Source of the DNA: Desulfobacteraceae bacterium | GTDB taxonomy: Bacteria; Desulfobacterota; DSM-4660; Desulfatiglandales; B25-G16 | Assembly: GCA_028572035.1 (NCBI GenBank) | Contig: JAPVWE010000016.1 | Coordinates: 1 to 12,717 of the forward strand | Length of the DNA: 12,717 nucleotides | Direction of reading: 5' to 3' | In this document: one piece after another, positions 1 to 5,167 of the stretch | Layout: each line of letters begins with the position of its first letter | Numbering within the stretch: position 1 is the stretch's first letter | Made by a program: the position numbers and the translations under genes | The notes under the pieces: generated by a model | What the model was told of the DNA's origin: nothing | Databases searched by the model: none | What the model saw: the letters and a program-made list of their open reading frames with translations, nothing else

Positions 1-54
1 CGTCTATATAAACCATTTTGAAACGACCACTAATCCAGACTATATGAGAGGCCC

Positions 55-92
55 GCCCTCCCCGTCCCGAGACCGGGACGGGATCGGGAGGC
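55..92. repeat. GC-rich imperfect palindrome (hairpin)
   Basis: CCCGTCCCG (61-69) and CGGGACGGG (74-82) form a perfect 9-bp stem around an AGAC loop. An alternative fold pairs CCTCCC (57-62) with GGGAGG (86-91) outside a shortened inner stem. The segment is almost entirely G and C in an otherwise AT-rich leader. No T-run follows on either strand, so it is not a standard intrinsic terminator. A REP-like extragenic palindrome or RNA/DNA structural element is the simplest reading. Confidence 0.6.
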
Positions 93-248
93 GCGAAGTC
101 TCTGGAATATCATATGATCACTATATTATTTCTCAGCTGAAATCTACCTACTCATGTCTTATAAGCCAGGCCTGGGCCAGGGGCATAATCAAAAAAAAGA
201 TACACATACCCTGGACTTTGACGTTACCCTGGGCTATCGGCTTTTCCC

Positions 249-277
249 TTGACATCCAGGTATGCTTGACAGATACT
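249..277 (+). promoter_or_regulatory. Candidate sigma70-type promoter of glgC
   Basis: A perfect -35 hexamer TTGACA (249-254) is followed after 17 bp by GATACT (272-277), a 4/6 match to TATAAT. Transcription would start near 284, leaving a 5' leader of about 33 nt before the glgC ATG. A second TTGACA lies at 266-271 but has no good -10 at the right distance. The leader is AT-rich and lacks an obvious Shine-Dalgarno. This is a consensus match only. Confidence 0.4.
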
Positions 278-316
278 TTTTATGTCGAAAATTATTGATA
301 TGATTATAATATTATC

Positions 317-1588
317 ATGAAAAACACACTTGCTTTCATCATGGCCGGCGGTAAAGGCGAAAGGCTCATGCCTCTTACACAGGACAGGGCTAAGCCGGCA
401 GTTCCATTTGGCGGCATCTACAGGATTGTAGACCTGACCCTTAGCAACTGCATAAACTCCCAACTATATAGGATCATTGTTCTACCACAATATAAATCCC
501 AGTCTCTGACTGATCACCTGGAAGCCGGTTGGAACATATTCAATCAGAAGCTCGGGCATTTTTTGAAAATTGTGCCACCTCAGCAGAGGATTAGCGGGGA
601 ATGGTACCGGGGTACTGCTGATTCCATTCGCCAAAATCTCTATCTCATTGAGCAAACAAAACCACGCCATGTCCTGATCCTATCAGGTGATCATATTTAC
701 AAGATGGACTACAGTCGCTTCCTCAACTATCATCTGGAGAAAGATGCAGATCTGAGCATTGCCCTCCTTGAGCTGGGAAAGGAGATGGCCCATGAGATGG
801 GTATTGCTGAGGTAGACGAGGACTATCGCATCCACGGATTCCAAGAAAAACCCAAGAAAAATCCAAAGACCATTCCTGGGGATCCCAGCCGAGTGCTTGC
901 CTCTATGGGTATTTACCTTTTCAACACAGACACGCTCTTGGATGCCCTCAAATCCATCAATGAGGATGATTTCGGTCAAGACATAATTCCCCGTTTAATC
1001 CCGGAATCGCGGGTGTACGCCTATCACTTTCAGCAGCAAAATGTCATCGAGGATTACATCTATGATACCAAGGAAAACGGTGAGCGAAGGCTCAGGTTAG
1101 AACCCAGGACCCGCGATTCTTCCTATTGGAGGGATGTTGGAACCTTGGATGCCTATTGGAACGCCAATATGGATCTGACCGGGGTGAGTCCCTCTTTTAA
1201 CCTTTATGGCCGCAACTGGTCCATCCAGACCTACCAGGTACCAGCTCCACCTGCAAAATTCGTCTTTAGCACTGAAAGGCCTGACGGTTTTCGGGTGGGT
1301 AAGGCCCTGGATTCGATCGTGGCCCCAGGCTCCATAATAAGTGGAATTGTCAGGAATTCAGTGATTTCTTATTACGTGTTTATCCAGAGTTGGGCAACTG
1401 TTGAGGAATCAGTAATCATGGATAATGTGGTAGTAGGACGACATTGTATGATCAAGAAGGCTATCATTGATAAGCATAACGAAATACCAGCCCACACGAA
1501 GATCGGTTATAACCCGAAAGAAGATAGGAAACTCTTTACCGTAACGCCCAGGGGAATTGTCGCGGTACCAAAGGGATTTTTCCAATAG
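317..1588 (+). CDS. glgC: Glucose-1-phosphate adenylyltransferase (ADP-glucose pyrophosphorylase)
   Basis: This enzyme makes ADP-glucose and pyrophosphate from ATP and glucose 1-phosphate, the committed step of bacterial glycogen synthesis in the cytoplasm. The 423-residue length is normal for the family. The nucleotidyltransferase domain shows the nucleotide loop GGKGERL (11-17), RAKPAVPFGG (24-33), WYRGTADS (97-103), the catalytic segment SGDHIYKMDY (123-132, Asp125) and the sugar-phosphate lysine in FQEKP (Lys178). YWRDVGTLDAYW (270-281) leads into the C-terminal left-handed beta-helix domain. By alignment from memory with the E. coli enzyme, the fructose-1,6-bisphosphate lysine (Lys39, in GGKFR) is replaced by Ile34 (GGIYR), so activator control may differ. 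The segment before YWRDVG is about ten residues longer than in E. coli. No other glycogen gene is in the window, and the gene stands alone between two structured intergenic regions. ATG 317 is chosen because MKNTLAFIMAGG is the normal family N-terminus, although no Shine-Dalgarno is visible. Confidence 0.95.
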   Translation: MKNTLAFIMAGGKGERLMPLTQDRAKPAVPFGGIYRIVDLTLSNCINSQLYRIIVLPQYKSQSLTDHLEAGWNIFNQKLGHFLKIVPPQQRISGEWYRGTADSIRQNLYLIEQTKPRHVLILSGDHIYKMDYSRFLNYHLEKDADLSIALLELGKEMAHEMGIAEVDEDYRIHGFQEKPKKNPKTIPGDPSRVLASMGIYLFNTDTLLDALKSINEDDFGQDIIPRLIPESRVYAYHFQQQNVIEDYIYDTKENGERRLRLEPRTRDSSYWRDVGTLDAYWNANMDLTGVSPSFNLYGRNWSIQTYQVPAPPAKFVFSTERPDGFRVGKALDSIVAPGSIISGIVRNSVISYYVFIQSWATVEESVIMDNVVVGRHCMIKKAIIDKHNEIPAHTKIGYNPKEDRKLFTVTPRGIVAVPKGFFQ

Positions 1589-1613
1589 CCTTAGAATCGG
1601 AAACTATGGAAAA

Positions 1614-1788
1614 ACTAATGCAAACGCATTAATTGAAATGTCATTGCGAGTGACCTGCCCGCCATCGTCCGCCTGAGGCGGACTCAGGCGAGGCGGGCGG
1701 GAACGAAGCAATCTCATATAGAACGAGATTGCCACGCCCTTCGGGCTCGCAATGACGATGTAAAAGACCTTAGTGCGTTTGTATTAGT
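1614..1788. repeat. Nested long inverted-repeat element (MITE/REP-like)
   Basis: Three tiers of complementarity surround one centre. The outer arms are 1614-1632 and 1770-1788: 17 Watson-Crick pairs plus two that are G-U wobbles in plus-strand RNA. The middle arms are GTCATTGCGAG (1640-1650) and CTCGCAATGAC (1746-1756), a perfect 11 bp. The inner arms are GCAATCTC (1708-1715) and GAGATTGC (1725-1732). The right half also contains the small hairpin GCCCTTCGGGC (1736-1746). The left half is interrupted by a second GC-rich palindrome (1657-1698). The middle and inner arms match an extragenic palindrome type that I recall as common in environmental bacterial genomes; no search was possible. Lying between the ends of convergent glgC and larC, it could act as a two-way transcript end or mRNA stabiliser, though it lacks clear U-runs. 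Confidence 0.8.
1657..1698. repeat. GC-rich palindrome nested in the larger element
   Basis: GCCCGCC (1657-1663) pairs with GGCGGGC (1692-1698). Inside lie two mutually exclusive folds: the near-palindrome TCCGCCTGAGGCGGA (1668-1682), and CGCCTGAG (1670-1677) pairing with CTCAGGCG (1683-1690). It sits in the left half of the larger inverted repeat at the place where the right half has only a short CCCTTCGGG hairpin. It therefore looks like an extra palindrome inserted into an older one. Confidence 0.65.
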
Positions 1789-1814
1789 ATAGGTTTATGA
1801 GCATAAGTTAGATA

Positions 1815-2984
1815 TTATGGATGTCTTGAAAGGGCTGCTGCCCATGCATAAACATCCCGTAAGGCAAGATCGTTTTCTTTTGCTATTCTCCTGCATTCCT
1901 CATATTCAGGTAAAAGGACTGTTCCTCCATCCTGATTGATGACCTTCTTAACCCTCATCTTTCCCCATGGAGAGTCAACCATCAGCTCTCCCCGTTGCAA
2001 AACCGCCCGCTGGCTATAGCTAATGCGAACCCCCAATGTGGTTGACTCCCTGAAGATGACAGCAGTGAGCCTCTCCTTATCCTCAGGCTGGCCGACCACC
2101 TGGAGTTGGATTCCAGGCCTATTTTTCTTCATCTGGATGTGGGAGAAGCTAACATCCTTGGCGCCTGCATCAAAGAGACTATCCATCAAATAGCCCAACA
2201 ATTCCGGGCTCATATCATCTAAGTTTGACTCCAATACTACCACCGTCTCTGATCTCTGTTTATCGATATCATTTCCTATCAGAATGCGTAGAAGATTGGG
2301 CCTGTCAGCTAAGGTTCTACTGCCTACCCCATAACCTACTCTATCTATGGTCATTGGGGGCATAGGACCGAATGAGGAACAAAGTGAGGTAACCAAGGCT
2401 GCTCCTGTCGGGGTAACCATTTCAACATCCTGACCGCTATAATACACAGGGATATCCTTCAAAAGTGCTATGGTTGCTGGGGAAGGCACTGGGATCTTTC
2501 CGTGGGCACCTGTCATAATTCCGGTACCCACTGGAATCCTTGAGACAAAGAGCTTCTGAATACCCAAAAGATGAATCCCTGCAATTGCCGCCACTATATC
2601 AATAATAGAATCAACTGCACCAAGCTCATGAAAATGTACCTCATCTGGTGAAACGTGGTGTATTTCACCTTCAGTCCGTGCCAGGTTTTCAAAGATCAGG
2701 ATGCATTTTTCAATAACGGATAAAGGAAGGCCACTCCTTTTCAGTATCTCTTTTATCTCCTTTAGATGTCGAGCTTTTTGATCCTCTTCTTGCAAAAGCA
2801 CAGAGAATTTTGTCCCAAAGATACTATTTCTTTCCTCCTTTTTTGCTGATATCCTGTAACCATTTAGATTAAGCCCAGATATGATCTTTTCAAGTCGTTC
2901 AAGAGGCAAGCCAGCATCAAGTAAGGAGCCAACAAACATATCGCCGCTTACACCAGAGAAGCAATCAAGGTAAGCTATTTTCAT
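1815..2984 (-). CDS. larC: Nickel-pincer cofactor biosynthesis protein LarC (nickel insertion)
   Basis: LarC is a CTP-dependent cyclometallase that inserts nickel into the pyridinium dithiodicarboxylate precursor, giving the nickel-pincer nucleotide used by lactate racemase LarA and its relatives. The 389-residue protein is full length and uninterrupted, unlike the frameshifted larC1/larC2 arrangement of Lactobacillus plantarum. Family motifs occur in order: DCFSGVSGDMFVG (7-19), VHFHELGAVDSIIDI (116-130), PVPSPAT (165-171), TPTGAAL (191-197), the second-domain segment ESNLDDMSPE (252-261) and MKKNRPG (285-291). The His-rich stretch HHVSPDEVHFHE (109-120) suits metal handling. It is the last gene of the rpoZ-dnaJ-dksA cluster, 15 nt after the dksA stop, with AGGA 4 nt before its ATG. 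No larA, larB or larE is present here, so the partners must lie elsewhere or the protein serves another enzyme. The family was formerly labelled DUF111. Confidence 0.93.
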   Translation of the reverse strand: MKIAYLDCFSGVSGDMFVGSLLDAGLPLERLEKIISGLNLNGYRISAKKEERNSIFGTKFSVLLQEEDQKARHLKEIKEILKRSGLPLSVIEKCILIFENLARTEGEIHHVSPDEVHFHELGAVDSIIDIVAAIAGIHLLGIQKLFVSRIPVGTGIMTGAHGKIPVPSPATIALLKDIPVYYSGQDVEMVTPTGAALVTSLCSSFGPMPPMTIDRVGYGVGSRTLADRPNLLRILIGNDIDKQRSETVVVLESNLDDMSPELLGYLMDSLFDAGAKDVSFSHIQMKKNRPGIQLQVVGQPEDKERLTAVIFRESTTLGVRISYSQRAVLQRGELMVDSPWGKMRVKKVINQDGGTVLLPEYEECRRIAKENDLALRDVYAWAAALSRHP

Positions 2985-2999
2985 ATCGTCCTGGCTCCC

Positions 3000-3365
3000 T
3001 CACAAACCTCGAGTCTTTTCCCTGGCTTCCTGTTCCTTTTTACAGTCAATGCAACGAGTAGTAACTGGCCTTACCTTCAGTCTCTCTTCTCCTATGTCTC
3101 TCCCGCATACCTCGCATATCCCGAAGGTGCCGTTGTCTATTCTATCAAGGGCCTCTTTTATCTTTTCAATCAACTTTCTTTCTCTATCCCTTATCCTTAG
3201 GAGAAAGTTTCTATCTGTCTCTAACGCGGCCCTATCAGTTGGGTCAGGAAAGGTATCCTTCAGATTGGTCATTCCATTGACTGTCTTAATAGCCTCTTCA
3301 ATAAGCTCATCGAGCTGGTCCTGGAGCAAGCCTCTAAAATATTCTAGGTCTTCCTGATCCATCAT
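3000..3365 (-). CDS. dksA: DksA/TraR family C4 zinc-finger transcription regulator
   Basis: DksA-type proteins bind RNA polymerase through its secondary channel and, with ppGpp, reset initiation at rRNA and amino-acid promoters. From the chosen ATG the protein has 121 residues: a long charged helical hairpin, then a C4 zinc finger Cys84-x2-Cys87-x17-Cys105-x2-Cys108. DPTDRA (41-46) keeps the DxxDxA signature of the DksA coiled-coil tip, so this should be an active DksA rather than a tipless TraR-like protein. The open frame extends upstream to a GTG at 3377, but the bases GTGAGA at that GTG look like the Shine-Dalgarno for the ATG at 3365 (a second ATG is at 3362), and family N-termini start near MDQ. 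It lies 31 nt after dnaJ and 15 nt before larC, so it is probably co-transcribed with omega, another RNA polymerase partner. Confidence 0.92.
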   Translation of the reverse strand: MMDQEDLEYFRGLLQDQLDELIEEAIKTVNGMTNLKDTFPDPTDRAALETDRNFLLRIRDRERKLIEKIKEALDRIDNGTFGICEVCGRDIGEERLKVRPVTTRCIDCKKEQEAREKTRGL

Positions 3366-3396
3366 GTAAATTCTCACATATAGATTATCTTAAGTC

Positions 3397-4518
3397 CTAT
3401 ATTCCCCTTATTTTATCCCAGAAATCCTTGGTCTTCGTCCCGATTTTTTGCTTCTCAAGCTCGCTAAACTCCATCAGTAGGTCCCGCTGTCTCTGGCTCA
3501 GCCTGGTAGGTATCTTGACTGCAACCTGAACAAAGAGGTCACCGTATCCCCTTCCTCTCCTCAGGATCGGCATGCCCTTGCCTTTGAGTCTGATGATCTC
3601 CCCTGGTTGGGTACCCTCTGGGATGGTAATCCTTCTCTCCTCATTATTATCCAAAACAGGGATAGAAACCTCATCCCCAAGACCTGCCTGTACAAAAGAT
3701 ACTGTAACCTGGCATTTGAGATCATGTCCATCCCTGAGAAAAAACTCATGCTCCTTAACATAGATTACCACAAAGAGATCTCCTGGTGGTCCTCCATTTT
3801 CTCCGCTCTCTCCCTCTCTCTCCATCCTCAATTGTGTGCCCGTATCCACACCTGGCGGTATCTTTACCAGGACCCTCCTTTCAGCCTTTATTCTTCCACT
3901 ACTTTTGCATCTTCGGCATGGGTCAACTATTACCTGGCCTGCACCATTACATGTTGAACAGGTTGTTCTGATCTGAAAGAAACCCTGAGAATGGACACTC
4001 TCACCTCTACCATGACAGGTTGGGCAAACAGCCGGCTCGCTTCCCGGCGTAATCCCAGTACCACTACATATATCGCAGGATTCCCATTTCTCGAAAACGA
4101 TCTCTTCTTCCTTTCCTCTATAGGCCTCCTCAAGGGTTAACTCCAGATCGTATCTAAGGTCATTACCTCTTCTTGTTCTTGTTCTTGTTCTCCTTGATCT
4201 CCTCCCTCCCAAACCAAAGAAATCTTCAAAAATATCGCCAAAGGTTGAAAAAATATCCTCAAAACCGCCAAAACCTGTAAAACCCGTACCTCTTAAGCCC
4301 TCATGACCGTAGAGATCATAGATTCTCCTCTTTTCCCTGTCCCTCAACACCTCATAGGCCTCTGCGGCCTCTTTAAACCTTTCCTCGGCCTCTGTATTTC
4401 CTGGATTTTTGTCAGGATGATATCTAAGGGCAAGCTTCCGGTAGGACTTTTTTATCTCATCCTCACCCGAATCCCTTGAAACACCAAGGATCTCATAATA
4501 ATCACTTTTGTCTGACAT
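3397..4518 (-). CDS. dnaJ: Chaperone protein DnaJ (Hsp40, type A)
   Basis: DnaJ delivers unfolded clients to DnaK and stimulates its ATPase. The 373-residue protein has all type A parts: a J domain (residues 4-70) with His34-Pro35-Asp36, a Gly/Phe-rich linker (about 74-105), four zinc-centre repeats (CDICSGTG 148-155, CPTCHGRG 165-172, CSTCNGAG 187-194, CRRCKSSG 201-208) and C-terminal substrate domains ending near 373. The fourth repeat has Ser in place of the usual first Gly, but all eight cysteines remain. A basic Arg/Thr run (106-117) is encoded by a tandem hexamer. I chose ATG 4518 (MSDKSDYYEILGV), the usual family start. A GTG at 4527 overlaps the rpoZ stop by four bases (GTGA) and would add MIT, so translational coupling is possible. 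No dnaK or grpE is adjacent, so it could be the main DnaJ or a second copy. Confidence 0.95.
   Translation of the reverse strand: MSDKSDYYEILGVSRDSGEDEIKKSYRKLALRYHPDKNPGNTEAEERFKEAAEAYEVLRDREKRRIYDLYGHEGLRGTGFTGFGGFEDIFSTFGDIFEDFFGLGGRRSRRTRTRTRRGNDLRYDLELTLEEAYRGKEEEIVFEKWESCDICSGTGITPGSEPAVCPTCHGRGESVHSQGFFQIRTTCSTCNGAGQVIVDPCRRCKSSGRIKAERRVLVKIPPGVDTGTQLRMEREGESGENGGPPGDLFVVIYVKEHEFFLRDGHDLKCQVTVSFVQAGLGDEVSIPVLDNNEERRITIPEGTQPGEIIRLKGKGMPILRRGRGYGDLFVQVAVKIPTRLSQRQRDLLMEFSELEKQKIGTKTKDFWDKIRGI
4168..4190. repeat. Tandem hexamer microsatellite inside dnaJ
   Basis: TCTTGT occurs three times in a row at 4171-4188, with a partial copy on each side. On the coding strand it encodes alternating Arg and Thr in the linker after the Gly/Phe region. 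Because the unit is six bases long, slippage would change linker length without breaking the frame. Confidence 0.6.
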
Positions 4519-4523
4519 GGTTA

Positions 4524-4808
4524 TCACGTTTTATCCGAAAGGTCCTCAGCCTCATCAATGTGCGTATTGTCTTCTTTATCAGGGCTTTCAGACTCTTTTT
4601 CCAAATCATTTCCTATTAGATTGTCTTCTCTCACCCTAACCTTTCCTGCGGCAATCTCTCTCAAGGCGATTACTACTTCCTTGTTTGAGGCAGAGATAAG
4701 AGGTTCTTTCCCCTTCCTCAATTGAAAAACCCTCTTTGTTGCTAGGTGTACTAAACCAAATTTATTATAACCGGCCTTTAGACAATCTTCTATTGTAATT
4801 CGAGCCAT
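4524..4808 (-). CDS. rpoZ: DNA-directed RNA polymerase omega subunit
   Basis: Omega is the small subunit that helps fold and retain beta' in RNA polymerase and forms part of a ppGpp site in proteobacterial enzymes. The 94-residue protein begins MARITIEDCL and contains the conserved core NKFGLVHLATKRVFQLRKG and NKEVVIALREIAAGKV, followed by an acidic, low-complexity tail (about residues 65-94). The frame can be extended to a TTG at 4814, but the ATG at 4808 has a strong Shine-Dalgarno AGGGGAG about 8 nt upstream and gives the family's MARIT-like start. Its stop overlaps the possible GTG start of dnaJ. Being first in the rpoZ-dnaJ-dksA-larC run, it probably carries the promoter in the 4809-5167 spacer. 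Having omega and DksA in one transcription unit points to linked control of stringent-response components. Confidence 0.93.
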   Translation of the reverse strand: MARITIEDCLKAGYNKFGLVHLATKRVFQLRKGKEPLISASNKEVVIALREIAAGKVRVREDNLIGNDLEKESESPDKEDNTHIDEAEDLSDKT

Positions 4809-5167
4809 TAACAAAACTCCCCTAAGAGATTGATAAGGTTCAAGAATTGTGGCATCGTATATTCTGGGATATCTTTACCTCCGGCCCGGAAGGGCAAACA
4901 GATATTTGCAGCTTTGTTGAATTGCAAGAAGTTTGCCAAGATCTTAACCGTTAGCAAAATTTTAATCTTTCTTTCTAGCTTGCATTTTTCAAAAAGTAAA
5001 GTTATTTTTGATAATTATAATCAAAAAGCGCGTTTCTACAAGATGAGCATATGATTTTGTTGTGAAAAAGTACTATTTTATTTCCTTAATTATGAAAAAT
5101 GATTTATCCTTAGCAGTTGGGTATTGACCAAAGTATAGTACAACAAACCATATTTGTTTTTTAGAAT
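4809..5167. other. Divergent intergenic region between rpoZ and comM
   Basis: This 359-bp spacer must hold promoters for both the rpoZ operon (leftward) and comM-pbp1A (rightward). The half near comM is very AT-rich and contains two dyads at 4985-5027. TTGACC at 5124-5129 is the best -35-like hexamer for comM, but no good -10 follows at 17 bp. TATAGT (5134-5139) is -10-like without a good -35. I found no convincing leftward promoter. Short open frames here (about 4830-5054, and a 40-codon frame without ATG near 4822-4942) have no ribosome site and match no family I know. Confidence 0.55.
4985..5027. promoter_or_regulatory. Paired AT-rich dyads, possible operator
   Basis: TTTTTCAAAAA (4985-4995) is a palindrome about one base. 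TTTTTGAT (5005-5012) and ATCAAAAA (5020-5027) are perfect 8-bp inverted arms separated by 7 bp. Their centres are about 26 bp apart. They lie about 140-180 bp upstream of comM and about 180-220 bp upstream of rpoZ. They could be repressor or nucleoid-protein sites, or weak bidirectional terminators; the sequence does not distinguish these. Confidence 0.35.

Larger units (their letters stand above)
1..316. other. Non-coding leader upstream of glgC
   Basis: I see no convincing gene in this stretch. An open frame from about 44 to 298 reads through a GC-rich palindrome and low-complexity sequence, has no Shine-Dalgarno and resembles no family I know. The stretch contains a strongly GC-rich imperfect palindrome (55-92), a perfect 10-bp palindrome ATCATATGAT (109-118), an octamer TACCCTGG repeated directly at 207-214 and 225-232, and a promoter-like pair of hexamers just before glgC. 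The rest is AT-rich. It most likely serves as the regulatory region of glgC plus the tail of whatever lies to the left. Confidence 0.6.

Noticed and set aside
44..298. 84-codon open frame on the plus strand upstream of glgC
   Set aside because: It begins inside a GC-rich palindrome, has no ribosome binding site, shows biased low-complexity composition at its start and runs through the likely glgC promoter.
1657..1755. The palindromes as a CRISPR array
   Set aside because: There is no set of regularly spaced direct repeats with unique spacers; the structure is concentric inverted repeats.
3049..3357. 102-codon plus-strand frame opposite dksA
   Set aside because: It is an antisense shadow: a Ser/Leu-rich translation produced by the charged helical dksA sequence on the other strand.
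4822..4942. A 40-codon frame in the same spacer with fairly protein-like composition
   Set aside because: It has no ATG or plausible start and is too short to call a gene remnant without a database match.
4830..5054. 74-codon plus-strand frame starting with TTG in the rpoZ/comM spacer
   Set aside because: It has no Shine-Dalgarno, a lysine- and phenylalanine-rich translation expected from AT-rich DNA, and no family resemblance.
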